Below are positions 20,540 to 30,583 of a stretch of DNA of 64,000 nucleotides, piece by piece. Every line of letters starts with the position of its first letter. Position 1 is the stretch's first letter. The notes under the pieces were generated by a model. The model had not been told where the DNA came from. It was given only the letters and a program-made list of their open reading frames with translations, and ran no database searches. A program made the position numbers and the translations under genes. Source of the DNA: Flavobacterium sp. (GTDB lineage: Bacteria; Bacteroidota; Bacteroidia; Flavobacteriales; Flavobacteriaceae); the NCBI GenBank assembly GCA_012837155.1, contig CP051546.1, positions 467,474 through 531,473 of the forward strand, written 5' to 3'.

Positions 20540-21193
20540 ATGACTTTTTCAGAAGAAAACTATCTTAAAACTATTTATCACTTAACCACCATTTCGGAGG
20601 CTGAGGTAAGTACAAACGCCATTGCCGAAAAAATGGAAACCAAAGCTTCGTCCGTGACGGATATGCTCAGGAAACTAGCCGAAAAAAACTTGGTAGACTA
20701 CAAAAAATACCAAGGGGTTTTTTTGACCGAAAAAGGGAAATTGGCCGCCAAAATGATTGTTAGGAAACACCGTCTTTGGGAAGTTTTCTTAGTCGAAAAA
20801 CTTCATTTTACTTGGGACGAAGTGCACGATGTGGCGGAACAATTAGAACACATAAAATCGGAGCAATTAATCAATAAATTGGACGATTTTTTAGGAAATC
20901 CTACTGAAGATCCACATGGTGATCCTATTCCTGATGCAAAAGGGAAAATAGTTAAAACCGAAAAACAACTGCTTTCGGATTTAGAGGTAAACCAAACGGG
21001 AATTTGCGTTGGAGTGAAAGATTCCTCATCAGAATTTCTGAAATATTTAGACAAACAAGAGATTGCTTTGGGTTCTAAAATTGAGATTGTCTCCAGAGAA
21101 ACTTTTGATTCTTCAACTAAAATAAAAGTAGATACTAAAGAATTAACGATTTCGCATAAAATTGCGACAAATCTTTTTGTGAAGATTATTTAG
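20540..21193 (+). CDS. DtxR/MntR-family metal-dependent repressor
   Basis: Metal-sensing repressor of 217 residues. The N-terminal winged helix (EENYLKTIYHLTTISEAEVSTNAIAEKM ... SSVTDMLRKLAEKNLV) is followed by the dimerisation/metal-binding domain (LTEKGKLAAKMIVRKHRLWEVFL; EQLEHIKSEQLINKLDDFLG) with the family sequence DPHGDPIP, and by a C-terminal FeoA/SH3-like domain from about residue 150. It follows mntH on the same strand and faces the feo genes, with its stop codon overlapping that of the small FeoB accessory gene. It likely represses mntH and perhaps feoAB in metal-replete cells. Confidence 0.9.
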   Translation: MTFSEENYLKTIYHLTTISEAEVSTNAIAEKMETKASSVTDMLRKLAEKNLVDYKKYQGVFLTEKGKLAAKMIVRKHRLWEVFLVEKLHFTWDEVHDVAEQLEHIKSEQLINKLDDFLGNPTEDPHGDPIPDAKGKIVKTEKQLLSDLEVNQTGICVGVKDSSSEFLKYLDKQEIALGSKIEIVSRETFDSSTKIKVDTKELTISHKIATNLFVKII

Positions 21194-21312
21194 CCGCAGT
21201 TGCAATTATCGCCACAGTTTTTATCGGTTTTTTTCTTTTTGAAAAAGAATTTCTTGATTAAGAAAACAACGGCAATTCCTAAAGTTAGATAGGTCAAAAT
21301 TTCTTGTATCAT
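21190..21312 (-). CDS. FeoB-associated Cys-rich membrane peptide
   Basis: A 40-residue gene read from ATG 21312 to TAA 21190. One membrane segment (ILTYLTLGIAVVFLI) is followed by a Lys-rich stretch and a tail with three Cys in CGDNCNCG. This is the layout of the small FeoB-associated Cys-rich membrane proteins (PF12669-like) found after feoB. It starts 6 bp after the feoB stop. The Cys tail may handle ferrous iron on entry. Its stop overlaps the stop of the convergent regulator gene. Confidence 0.8.
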   Translation of the reverse strand: MIQEILTYLTLGIAVVFLIKKFFFKKKKTDKNCGDNCNCG

Positions 21313-21317
21313 AACAT

Positions 21318-23419
21318 TTATTTTAAAATTTGGTAAGCTAATAATGCCACTAAATAAGCTAAACTACTCATAAAAACGAGTTGACCTAGAGGCCATTTCC
21401 AACTATTAGTTTCCTTTTTTGTAACAGCCAGCGTACTCGCACATTGCATGGCAAAAGCATAGAACAGTAGCAATGAAACTCCAGAAGCAAAATTAAATAT
21501 TTTATCGCCCGTTGTTGGATTAATTTCGGCTTTCATTTTGTTTTTGATAGTGTTGTCGTTATTGTTTCCGCCAACGCTGTAAATGGTTGCTAAGGTACCC
21601 ACAAAAACTTCTCTTGCTGCAAATGAACTGATAATGGCAATGCCAATTTTCCAATCGTAGCCTAAAGGAGAAATTAAGGGCTCAATGGTTTTTCCCATTA
21701 TTCCAATGTAAGAACGCTCTAGTTTATAGGAAGCAACCTTGTTTTTTAACTCTAATTTTGTCAAACCCTGATTTTCAGTTTTTGATAGAAGAGCCGTTTC
21801 TGAATTATCGAAATTTTGACTTGGGCCATTCGAAGCCAAAAACCATAAAACCACAGATATTGCCAAGATAATTTTTCCTGCTCCAAAAACGAAAGATTTG
21901 GTTTTTTCGACCACATTTATTGCCACGTTTTTAAACATGGGTAATTTATAATTAGGCATTTCGACCACAAAGAAAGTTTTGCATTTTAGTTTAAGAACTT
22001 TGTTAAGAACATAAGCAGAAAAAAGAGCCATCCCAAAACCAATAAGGTACAACAACATCAGCGTTAGTCCTTGCAGGTTTAGAAAGCCAAAAATAAACTT
22101 ATCTGGAATTACCAGCCCAATAATAATGGCATAAACAGGTAATCTTGCTGAACAAGTTGTAAACGGAGTCACTAAAATTGTAATCAATCTTTCTTTCCAG
22201 TTTTCGATGTTTCTAGTTGCCATAATCGCAGGAATAGCACAGGCTGTTCCGGAAATTAATGGCACGACACTTTTGCCCGAAAGACCAAACCTTCGCATAA
22301 TTTTGTCCATCAAAAAAACGACTCGGCTCATGTATCCGCTTTCTTCAAGAACAGAAATAAACAGAAATAGGAATGTAATTTGAGGAATAAATATCAAAAT
22401 TCCGCCAATTCCAGGGATAATTCCTTGAGCAATTAAATTAGTAAATGCTCCAGCTGGTAAGTTTTCGTTTGCCAAAGTGCTTAACAGGGCAAAATTTTGA
22501 TCAATAAAATCCATCGGGATTTTGACCATTCGAAAATAGATTGAAAAATTCCAAATAAGATGAAAAAGAAAATTAAATAACCCCAAATTTTATGGGTTAA
22601 AATTCGGTCGAGTTTACTTCTGAAATCGGTGGCAATCGAAGCATCTATTTTCTCCCCAATTTTCAAAGTGTCATTTATAAATTGGTATCTTTTGATGGTT
22701 TCCTTTTGTTGCAGTCGTTTAAGTTCAGAATCAGTTTTTGTAAACGAATCATTTTCGAGTGCCTTTCTATTTAAATTCGCAAAATTAACGTCCTGTGTAA
22801 TGACCAACCAAAGTTTGTACAAGGACTGGTTTGGGAATGTTTTTCGAAGATTGTTGAAGTAAACTTCGTCGATTGACGAGGCATTCAAGCACGGCTCAGT
22901 AGGAAGTGTTTGGTATGCAGTAATCCTTTTTTTGAGCTCTTCAAAACCCAAACCTTTTCGGGAACTTACCAATGCTATCTTTGTTTTTAACTGGGCTTCT
23001 AAAAACGGAATGTCTAGTGAAATTCCTTTTTTGTCCATTCGGTCAATCATGTTGATGACCAAAATAGTTGGAATTTCTAAGTCTTTTATTTGGGTAAAAA
23101 GCAGTAAGTTTCGTTTTAAATTTTCTACATCGGCAACTAATAAAACGACATCGGGATATAGAGAATGCTTTTTGTTGAGCAAAAGTTCAATGACCACATT
23201 TTCGTCAACAGAACTAGCGTTTAAGCTGTAAGTTCCTGGAAAATCTAACACATTTGCCTTACTATTATTGGGTAATTTACAAAATCCTAATTTTTTTTCG
23301 ACGGTTATTCCAGGATAATTTCCCACTTGCTGATTCAAACCAGTAAGTTGGTTAAAAACCGAAGTTTTGCCCACATTTGGATTCCCAATTAAAGCGACAT
23401 TTATGGTTTGCGTGCTCAT
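21318..23419 (-). CDS. feoB: Ferrous iron transporter FeoB (frameshifted)
   Basis: Inner-membrane Fe(II) transporter with an N-terminal G protein. G1 is GNPNVGKTS at the start, G3 is DFPGTYS, G4 NMID. The first 305 residues end in GIFQSIFEWSK; the frame breaks at 22520-22523 where one base appears missing in a T run on the plus strand, then continues PMDFIDQNFALLS through the Gate and core helices (SGKSVVPLISGTACAIPAIMA; FTTCSARLPVY) to AYQILK. Restored length is about 700 residues, normal for the family. FeoA lies 6 bp upstream and the small accessory gene 6 bp downstream. Confidence 0.93.
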
Positions 23420-23425
23420 ATTAAC

Positions 23426-23659
23426 TTATTTCGAAATAATATCAACTTCAATTTTACGAGCAGTTTCGATGCGAATGGCAAGAAAGGAACCATTTATATC
23501 TAAAAATAAGGGATCGCCAAAGGGAGCGATTTGAAGTAATTCGACCTGATTTCCAGGCAAACATCCCATTTCTAGAAGTTTTAACGGGATGGCATCGACA
23601 TCAAAATGAGCAATGACGGCTTTGTCTCCTTTTTTTAAGTTGGCTATTGTGGCTTGCAA
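23426..23659 (-). CDS. feoA: FeoA domain protein
   Basis: SH3-like cytoplasmic partner of FeoB, 77 residues. Typical features are the start AIIAHFDVDAIPLKLLEMGCLPGNQVELLQ (abridged: LEMGCLPGNQVELLQ) and the end GSFLAIRIETARKIEV. The feoB gene begins 6 bp after its stop, so feoA-feoB-accessory peptide form one operon on the minus strand. Confidence 0.92.
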   Translation of the reverse strand: MQATIANLKKGDKAVIAHFDVDAIPLKLLEMGCLPGNQVELLQIAPFGDPLFLDINGSFLAIRIETARKIEVDIISK

Positions 23660-23666
23660 TTCTTAT

Positions 23667-24407
23667 TTAGATTGAATTTAGATTACAAAAGTACAGATAA
23701 AAAAAGAATATCAAATGACAAATATCAGGTTTACTCCTTTTTTCGTTTTCCAAAAGCCAATAGATGTCATCAATGAGTCGTTGTATTTCTTCTTTTTTAG
23801 TTCCATCATAAAAACCGCGAACCCTTCTTTTTGAATCTACGAGCACAAAATTTTCAGTATGAACCATATCATAAAGTTGATCTGGTTTTCCTTGTTTTAC
23901 CGCCAAATAGGATTTTCTGGCTAGGCTATAAATTGCTTTTTTATCGCCAGTAACTAAGTTCCATTTGCTATCGACAACCCCATTTTGCAGGGCATAAGCT
24001 TTTAAAACGGGCACATCATCAATATCAGGAAGCACAGAATGAGAGAGCAACATTACCTTTGGATTATGAAGAAAAGCTTTTTGCACATCGACTAAGTTGG
24101 TTGTCATTTTTGGACAAATGGAGCCACAAGTGGTAAAGAAAAAATCGGCTACATAAATTTTGCCTTCATAGTCTTTTTGTGTGATGTTTTTTCCGTTTTG
24201 GTTGGTAAACGAAAAGTCAGCAATTGTGTGGTATTTGCTAATATATTGAACGGTGCTGTCGACTAATTCAGGATTTACATCTGCGGGATTGTATATGGGC
24301 AAGATTTTATTGGGCTTCAAAGCCATGTAAAAAAGATAGAGTGTAATAGCAGAAAAGGCTAAAAATCCTATCAAGAATTTTCGGTATTTAAAAAGAATGG
24401 ATTTCAT
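23667..24407 (-). CDS. SCO1/SenC-family copper-binding thioredoxin-like protein
   Basis: Membrane-anchored copper or redox protein for cytochrome oxidase assembly. One N-terminal membrane segment (residues about 12-30) precedes a thioredoxin fold with TTCGSICPKM (CxxxC copper site) and the distal MVHTENFVLVDSKRRVRGFYDG segment containing the metal-ligand His. The last 20 residues (ICHLIFFFYLYFCNLNSI) look unlike the family; adding one base to the T6 run at 23738-23743 would end the protein at ENEKKE, so the tail may be a read-through artefact. It lies 8 bp upstream of feoA on the same strand. Confidence 0.88.
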   Translation of the reverse strand: MKSILFKYRKFLIGFLAFSAITLYLFYMALKPNKILPIYNPADVNPELVDSTVQYISKYHTIADFSFTNQNGKNITQKDYEGKIYVADFFFTTCGSICPKMTTNLVDVQKAFLHNPKVMLLSHSVLPDIDDVPVLKAYALQNGVVDSKWNLVTGDKKAIYSLARKSYLAVKQGKPDQLYDMVHTENFVLVDSKRRVRGFYDGTKKEEIQRLIDDIYWLLENEKRSKPDICHLIFFFYLYFCNLNSI

Positions 24408-24706
24408 AAAAATGATTTTGGCAAAAATACGAAAAGGACTCTGGTTTTAAATTAAATTAACACAATATGACTATCCGCTCCTAATGCAAAAATAAAGATT
24501 GGCACACGAATTATACGGATTTAAACCGATAAAAGCGGATTTTTATTGGTCTCAAAAAACATCAATTAATTCGTGCTAATTTGTGTAATTCGTGCTAAAC
24601 ATATTACGGACGGTCATCTAACACAATGTTGTTCTTAAAAAAAAATTAACATTTTATTAAATATTTTATGAATAGTTTTGTAATGATAACTAATATGTAA
24701 AAATAA

Positions 24707-26770
24707 ATGAAAATTAACTTCAACAAAAAGCTTGTTTTTGTGATTCCTGCAATTATTGGATTTACATCCACACAAGCACAAAATGCTTCAGCAAAAAAAG
24801 AACCGGGTATTAATGTGTCATTTATGGATACGAAAGTAAGACCAAACGACGATTTTTTTCGATTTGTAAATGGTGCTTGGCTCGATAAAACTGAAATCCC
24901 AAGCGATAAAACTTCGTGGGGGAGCTTCAATGAATTGCGCAAAAAAACGGATATTGACGCCTTAAATATTTTGAAAGAAGCGGCAAAAAATCCGAAATAT
25001 AAATCGAATACAGATCAAGGGAAAGCGATAAATCTGTACAAAACGATTATGGATACCATTGGTAGAAATAAAAGAGGATTGTCTCCACTAAAACCGTATT
25101 TAGCCAAAATTAATGCCATAAAAAACATCAAGGATTTGCAAACGCTGTTAATTGAAATGGAACCTATTGGCGGCATTGGATTTTTTGGTGTTGGCGTAGG
25201 TGCCGATGCAAAAAACAGTAATCGAAATGTACTATCCGTTGGCCCGGGAGGGTTAGGCTTGCCAGATCGTGATTATTATGTGTCTGACGATAAAGATTCA
25301 AAAGAAAAAAGAGAAAAATATGCGTTACACGTAGCTAGAATGTTACAGTTTTTAGGAGAAAATCCATTAAAAGCAAAGGCAGATGCTGCTACAATTTTGG
25401 CCCTCGAAACGGCAATGTCTAAACCAAGATTTGATAGAGTAGAAAGACGTGACCGAAGAAAATCGTATAATCCGATGACGGTTTCTGACTTGCAAAAATT
25501 GACGCCTTCAATGGATTGGAAGGTATATTTGACAAATATTGGTCTTAAAAATGTAGATTCTTTGATTGTTTCGCAACCCAAATACATGACCGCTTTAGAG
25601 ACAATTTTCAAAGAAAATAAAGTGGAAGATTGGAAAACGTATTTGCGTTGGAATTTATTAAATAGCTCTTCAAGTTTATTAACAACCGATTTAGAGAATG
25701 CAAATTGGGAGTTTTATGGTAAAACGTTAACGGGAGCCATTAAACAAAGAGCACGCGACGAAAGAGCATTACAAGTAATTAATGGCTCGGTTGGAGAAGC
25801 ATTAGGAAAATTATATGTAGAGAAAATGTTTCCAGCTGAGGCTAAAGTAAAAGCCGAAAAAATGATTAGAAACGTTTTTCTAGCTTTCGAAAACCGTATT
25901 AATAATTTGCCATGGATGTCGCCAGAAACTAAGTTAAGTGCCATTGAAAAACTACGTAAATCGACCATAAAAATTGGGTATCCTGATAAGTGGAAAGACT
26001 ATTCGGCTTTGACTTTGAAAAGTCCAGAAGAAGGGGGAACTTATTTTGAGAATTCTAAAAATCTTGCGAAATGGAGCTTTCAAGAAGATTTAGATAAACG
26101 TTTTAAACCTGTGGATAAAACTGAATGGGGAATGTCGCCACAAACCGTAAATGCGTATTACAATCCTTCGTATAACGAAATTGTATTTCCAGCAGCGATT
26201 TTGCAACCTCCTTTTTATAATTATCAAGCAGATGAAGCGGTAAATTATGGCGGAATAGGGGCAGTTATCGGACACGAAATTTCACATGGTTTCGATGATT
26301 CTGGAGCGCGATACAATGCCGATGGAAATTTAAAAGATTGGTGGACAGCCGATGATTTGAAACAATTTACGGCTTTAACGGGTGCACTTGCCAATCAATA
26401 TAGTGCTTTGCAACCTTTGCCAGGAACCTTTGTTGACGGAAAATTTACCTTGGGAGAAAATATTGGAGATTTAGGAGGAGTAAACGCCGCTTATGATGGT
26501 TTGCAACTTTATTTAAAAGCCAGCGGAAATCCGGGATTAATAGATGGTTTTACGCCGGAACAGCGCTTCTTTATTTCTTGGACAACAGTTTGGCGTACAA
26601 AAATGCGTGACGAAGCTATAAAAAATAGCGTAAAAACCGATCCGCATTCGCCAGGAATGTACCGTGCTTATGTGCCGTTGCAAAATATAGATTCTTTTTA
26701 TGAAGCTTTCAACCTGAAATCAGGAGATGGAATGTATCTTGCGCCAGAGAAACGAGTGAAAATCTGGTAG
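24707..26770 (+). CDS. M13-family zinc metallopeptidase (neprilysin/PepO-like)
   Basis: Secreted endopeptidase of 687 residues. A signal peptide (to about residue 25, TSTQAQ) is followed by the M13 start NVSFMDTKVRPNDDFFRFVNGAWL. The zinc site is HEISH at 523-527 in GHEISHGFDDSGARYN, the third ligand Glu lies in ENIGDLGG, and the substrate motif NAYYNPSYNEIVFPA precedes it. The end ERVKIW is the usual hydrophobic family end. A strong terminator follows. A TAGTTTTG -7 candidate is at 24673-24680, without a clear -33. The 299 bp upstream otherwise hold only AT-rich sequence and an AATTCGTGCTAA repeat. Confidence 0.94.
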   Translation: MKINFNKKLVFVIPAIIGFTSTQAQNASAKKEPGINVSFMDTKVRPNDDFFRFVNGAWLDKTEIPSDKTSWGSFNELRKKTDIDALNILKEAAKNPKYKSNTDQGKAINLYKTIMDTIGRNKRGLSPLKPYLAKINAIKNIKDLQTLLIEMEPIGGIGFFGVGVGADAKNSNRNVLSVGPGGLGLPDRDYYVSDDKDSKEKREKYALHVARMLQFLGENPLKAKADAATILALETAMSKPRFDRVERRDRRKSYNPMTVSDLQKLTPSMDWKVYLTNIGLKNVDSLIVSQPKYMTALETIFKENKVEDWKTYLRWNLLNSSSSLLTTDLENANWEFYGKTLTGAIKQRARDERALQVINGSVGEALGKLYVEKMFPAEAKVKAEKMIRNVFLAFENRINNLPWMSPETKLSAIEKLRKSTIKIGYPDKWKDYSALTLKSPEEGGTYFENSKNLAKWSFQEDLDKRFKPVDKTEWGMSPQTVNAYYNPSYNEIVFPAAILQPPFYNYQADEAVNYGGIGAVIGHEISHGFDDSGARYNADGNLKDWWTADDLKQFTALTGALANQYSALQPLPGTFVDGKFTLGENIGDLGGVNAAYDGLQLYLKASGNPGLIDGFTPEQRFFISWTTVWRTKMRDEAIKNSVKTDPHSPGMYRAYVPLQNIDSFYEAFNLKSGDGMYLAPEKRVKIW

Positions 26771-26785
26771 GAATTAAAACAGTAT

Positions 26786-26820
26786 AAAAAATTCCCAAGC
26801 ACACACTTGGGAATTTTTTT
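26786..26820 (+). terminator. Strong intrinsic terminator after the M13 peptidase
   Basis: AAAAAATTCCCAAG (26786-26799) pairs with CTTGGGAATTTTTTT (26806-26820) around a 6-nt loop; the A and T flanks let it work in both directions, towards the peptidase and towards the transposase. Confidence 0.9.
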
Positions 26821-26842
26821 GTTTATAGCTATTTAGTCATTC

Positions 26843-28256
26843 CTTAAAAACTCACTTTTTGAGTTTTTAGATTTTTTATCAAAAACACATTTGCAAAAAT
26901 ATGCATTAAAAATTCGAGACAAAGAATAAATTGTGCTTTGATATGGTTAAACCTCATTTTTAGATTGTAACCAATACCTGCTAAAAGTGCATTATTAATA
27001 TCTCCAGCCACGCCTTTGAGGAAATTTAATCCTAAAGCGTGGTTTCTTTTTAAATGGGATATTGTTGGTTCTATTGCCGCTCTGGCTCTAAATCTTTTTC
27101 GGGCAACGTCTTGTTTGTATCTTGATTTTTCTTTTGTGTTTTTTGGGATTACTATTTGTGTATTTTCAACTTGTGTGACACCTCTAAATCCTCTGTCTGT
27201 ACTTGCTATTGTTGGTCTTGTACCTCCAATTTGCTCTCTAACTCGCTGGCTTTGTGCTAATGATTCTTCTAAGGTTTTGCTATCGTGAGGATTGCCTGAA
27301 AATCGTTTTATTGAGGTAATGACTCCTGTTTTTCGACCTCTTGTTACCGCTACTTTTGTTCCAAATTCATACGCTTTATGAGCTTTCCCTTTTGCTATAC
27401 AGGCTGTTTGAGGTTCGTGTAAACTGTATATTTTTTCCTTGCTGTTTCTTTCCTGAGTGAGTACTTTTTTGTAATTGCTAAATTCTGTTTCGTATTGTTT
27501 TAAAATTTCTTCAGGCAACTTGCGTTCCAATTCTCGAACGACTCGCTTACCAATGGTTCGCAACTTTTTTCGCGCCATTATAGCTTTCTTTTTTCGTTTG
27601 GGATGATGTCCAAAATAAGCATCCCGAAGATGTTGTTTGGCTACCCTTTTATAAGTTTGTCTTTGTTTAACTCCTTCTTTTTCAGCTATTTTTGTACAAT
27701 TGTCAATTACCTTTTTAGCTAATTTGGCATCGGTTGGAAAAGTAATATTTTTTTCTTGAACAGTGGTGTCAATCTGAACTTCCTTTTCATTTTTCGCCTC
27801 TGGATGCAAGGCTACTGTTTGACTTAAAATAAATTCTAATCCTTTCTCTTTCAGTCTCTTTCTAAAATGAACAAACTCACTCGGGTCAAAAGGTTGCTTG
27901 TTTTGAAAAAAATATTCTCCTGTAAAATATTGCCAATAAGGGTTTTCTATCCAACGTTCAACTACAGATTCATCACTCTCTTTAAACATCTCTTTTAACA
28001 GCAGTAAACCTGCTATTTTTCTAATCGGAATAGAGGGTCTTCCTTGCTCTGAATATAGGTTTTGGAACTCAAACTCCATTTTTGACCAATCAAGCTCCCC
28101 TGCGAGTTTTACCAAAGGATGCTCAAGGTTTATAAGATCTGTCAGCCTAGTCTGAAATAAATTTTGCTGAAAATTCGGTTTTATTTTACCTAACATATTG
28201 CCACTTTTTTATACCTAAATATACACTTTTTGGCAATTTAACTTAGTGTTTTTAAG
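26843..28256 (-). mobile_element. IS5-type insertion sequence
   Basis: Outer ends are taken from a 9-bp inverted repeat, CTTAAAAAC at 26843-26851 and GTTTTTAAG at 28248-28256, each extended by one or two imperfect matches. The element holds one intact transposase gene. I could not identify a target-site duplication, so the ends are approximate. Confidence 0.6.
26844..28196 (-). CDS. IS5-family DDE transposase
   Basis: Complete transposase of 450 residues. The InsH-type N-terminal domain is visible as GRPSIPIRKIAGLLLLKEMF and EYFFQNKQPFDPSEFVHFRKR; the DDE core shows VQIDTTVQEKNI, ASTDRGFRGV and, near the end, RAAIEPTISHLKRNHALG. The last 30 residues are hydrophobic. The frame is unbroken, unlike many housekeeping genes in this window. 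It sits convergent to the M13 peptidase gene, with terminators between. Confidence 0.9.
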   Translation of the reverse strand: MLGKIKPNFQQNLFQTRLTDLINLEHPLVKLAGELDWSKMEFEFQNLYSEQGRPSIPIRKIAGLLLLKEMFKESDESVVERWIENPYWQYFTGEYFFQNKQPFDPSEFVHFRKRLKEKGLEFILSQTVALHPEAKNEKEVQIDTTVQEKNITFPTDAKLAKKVIDNCTKIAEKEGVKQRQTYKRVAKQHLRDAYFGHHPKRKKKAIMARKKLRTIGKRVVRELERKLPEEILKQYETEFSNYKKVLTQERNSKEKIYSLHEPQTACIAKGKAHKAYEFGTKVAVTRGRKTGVITSIKRFSGNPHDSKTLEESLAQSQRVREQIGGTRPTIASTDRGFRGVTQVENTQIVIPKNTKEKSRYKQDVARKRFRARAAIEPTISHLKRNHALGLNFLKGVAGDINNALLAGIGYNLKMRFNHIKAQFILCLEFLMHIFANVFLIKNLKTQKVSF

Positions 28257-28317
28257 TTGTTTTTATATACAAGTTATTAACAATCAATCTGTTGTGTCAT
28301 ATTTAAGGATTGACTAT

Positions 28318-29241
28318 TTATATCTTCGTTTTCCGCATAGAATAATTAACCATATACAAGCCGCTCAAAGTTACCCCGCCGCCTATGGCAATTGCTATTG
28401 TTAGGGGTTCCCCAAAAATTATTGTTCCCAAAATTACAGCGACAATAGGATTGATATAAGCATAAATACTACTAATATGCGCAGGTAAATTTTGAAGTGC
28501 ATAGATAAAGGCAATAAAGGTAAGCACAGAACCAAAAAGAACTAAATACGCTATCGATAGCCAAGACATCATAGGAATAGCACTTAAGCGAACCGATGTT
28601 CCTGTTGCTCCATTGTATGCAAATAGTAAAAGACTGGACAAGAACATTTGTATTCCTAAACTAAAATAGGGATTAAAACTAGCTGCTTTTTTCTTTGTAT
28701 ATAAAGTTCCAAAAGCCCATGTTATTGTTGCGATTATAGATAATAGTATTCCAAATCTAAAATCAGGAATCAAAAAATCGCTCAAGTGATCGTAGAAAAT
28801 TACACAAACACCAGCAAAACTGACGAGTAGTCCTAAAAAAGCGAGTCGGGCTAATTTTGCCCCTCGAAAAAGGCTAATAATTACAACCCATAAAGGAACA
28901 AGAGCGCCAATAATCGCACCCAAACCGCTGCTGATGTATTTCACACCCCAAGTGCTTAGACCATTGCTCAAAACAAAATTCAGCACACTCAAAATGATGA
29001 TTGCTTTCCATTGTTTCCCTTTTGGCCAAGGTGCTTTTTTATATAAAAAGTAGCAAAGATAAAGCGAGCCACCTATAAATTGTCTGATGGCAGCAAGTTG
29101 CAGAGCGGGCATATATTTTACCCCTTCTTTTGAGGCAATCCAGGTGGTTCCCCAAAAAAAACAAACAAAACATAAGGCAAGTATTGGTAAACCAATAGTC
29201 TTTATTTTTGATGAAACGGCATGCTTAATTTTAGCTTTCAC
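28318..29241 (-). CDS. EamA/DMT-superfamily permease
   Basis: Inner-membrane exporter of 307 residues with ten predicted membrane segments in two EamA repeats. The first repeat includes CFFWGTTWIASKEGVKYMPA, the second ITWAFGTLYTKKKA and AYINPIVAVILGTIIFGEPL, the classic end of the family. Substrate cannot be told from sequence; amino acids or metabolites are usual. It follows the SDR-like gene by 1 bp, so the two are one operon. ATG at 29241 gives a Lys-rich cytoplasmic start. Confidence 0.88.
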   Translation of the reverse strand: MKAKIKHAVSSKIKTIGLPILALCFVCFFWGTTWIASKEGVKYMPALQLAAIRQFIGGSLYLCYFLYKKAPWPKGKQWKAIIILSVLNFVLSNGLSTWGVKYISSGLGAIIGALVPLWVVIISLFRGAKLARLAFLGLLVSFAGVCVIFYDHLSDFLIPDFRFGILLSIIATITWAFGTLYTKKKAASFNPYFSLGIQMFLSSLLLFAYNGATGTSVRLSAIPMMSWLSIAYLVLFGSVLTFIAFIYALQNLPAHISSIYAYINPIVAVILGTIIFGEPLTIAIAIGGGVTLSGLYMVNYSMRKTKI

Positions 29242-29242
29242 T

Positions 29243-30052
29243 TTATAAATTTGGTTTGGTAAAAGTATAATTTAAAATGGTTTTTATTTTACCAATCAAA
29301 ATTGTTTTTCCAACAGCGTGTTTTTTCGGATTAAATTTTGGTAATGCCAAGTTCAAATCTTTTGCTTTTTGGGTATAATAAGTTTCTCGGCTAGGATGAA
29401 AAGGAGCCACAGCATTGAAGATTTCGTTCCAACAATTTTGTTCCATTATTTTAAGAATAATTCCAATGCAGTCTTTTTGATGAATAAGATTTATGGGCGA
29501 TTCTGGATGGTCTAAATTTTCACGACCTGCTATAAATTTTATGGGATGACGGTCTTCGCCAATCAATCCGCCAAAGCGAAGAATGGTGGTTTTAAAATTA
29601 GAATTGTTTTGCAAAAGCTGCTCTACTCTTAGCAATTGTTTGCCACTTTCCGTTTCCGGACAGGGTTTCGTTTCCTCCGTTACATTCAACGTAGTTGAAG
29701 TATCGCCATAAACCGATGTCGAACTGACAAAAAGCACGTTTTCGATTAGGGATTTTTCTATAAAAGGAATTAAGGTGTTGATTTTTCCAACGAAATCTTC
29801 CTTTGAATTTCCTCTTAATTTGGGCGGAATATCGATAATTAAAGTTTTGCTTTCCTCTAAGAAAGTTTCTATTTCTCCTGAAATACTATTGCTTTCAAGG
29901 GCAATCAAAAAAGACCGAATCCCCAAATTTTCTAAAACCGAAAGTTTATCAATAGAAGTGGTCGACCCTTTTACAGAACAGCCATTTTCTAGTAAGGCTT
30001 TCGCCAAAGGCAAACCCAACCAACCGCAACCTAGAATGCTAATTTGTGTCAT
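29243..30052 (-). CDS. NAD(P)-binding SDR-like protein (YeeZ type)
   Basis: Rossmann-fold protein of 269 residues. The nucleotide-binding loop is GCGWLGLPLA at the start; VSSTSVYGD holds the Ser/Tyr region of atypical SDR proteins, and ILRFGGLIG and NAVAPFHPSRETYY follow. It resembles the YeeZ/DUF-type epimerases whose substrate is not known. The stop is 1 bp from the start of the EamA permease. Start ATG at 30052 is directly before the glycine-rich loop, so no upstream extension is needed. Confidence 0.82.
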   Translation of the reverse strand: MTQISILGCGWLGLPLAKALLENGCSVKGSTTSIDKLSVLENLGIRSFLIALESNSISGEIETFLEESKTLIIDIPPKLRGNSKEDFVGKINTLIPFIEKSLIENVLFVSSTSVYGDTSTTLNVTEETKPCPETESGKQLLRVEQLLQNNSNFKTTILRFGGLIGEDRHPIKFIAGRENLDHPESPINLIHQKDCIGIILKIMEQNCWNEIFNAVAPFHPSRETYYTQKAKDLNLALPKFNPKKHAVGKTILIGKIKTILNYTFTKPNL

Positions 30053-30187
30053 TATGAAAAAAATAAAGTCCTCAAAAGTAGTTTAAATTGTGGAGTAAAT
30101 GGGTAGGTAACCAATATTCGGTTTCATTTTTGGAGATAAGTGTGAAATGAAATTTTCGCTGTTACCCGACGTTTATCGTCGTTCCCG

Positions 30188-30305
30188 CGCTACAAGCAGT
30201 TTGGGACTAAATTAAGCCCATTATTCGGATTTGCCAAATCTTCCAAATACAAAACCAATTTCAAATTATGCCTAATACCCAAATTGCTTGTAGCGTGTGT
30301 TGAAC
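30188..30305 (-). repeat. attC-like hairpin site A
   Basis: CGCTACAAGCAGTTTGGG (30188-30205) pairs with CCCAAATTGCTTGTAGCG (30278-30295), 18 bp with one G-T pair, around a 72-nt loop. The right flank carries the core GTTGAAC (30299-30305; GTTCAAC read on the minus strand, a perfect RYYYAAC). No clear partner core is seen on the left, so this may be the degenerate end of the array. Confidence 0.45.
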
Positions 30306-30583
30306 TAAACCTTCGGTAGCTGTAACTCGTTTATACAGACCTTGAATTTAATGCTTCAAGGCAAATATAAATATATTTGCACTAAATAACTTTATTTTGT
30401 AAATTTACAACAGATAACACTTGTTTATATCATTGGTAATCAGTTGATTATCGATAACTCCATATAAGAAGAATAAATCCTTCTTAATCCCGAAAAATAT
30501 TGGGTAATCAAAGCATTTTTCGATAACTCCATAGTAGTAGGACGTGACTGTAATCGGTGAGCCTGTCCTGAGTTTATCGAAGG
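30306..30583. other. Gene-free cassette-like spacer
   Basis: About 280 bp between sites A and B with no convincing gene. Its right end, GAGCCTGTCCTGAGTTTATC with flanks, recurs at 33535-33559; its left end TAAACCTTCGGTAGC (30306-30320) recurs at 31266-31280. It also holds a repeat of CGATAACTCCATA (30452 and 30520 regions). The stretch 30053-30187 before it holds nothing I can name. Confidence 0.5.
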
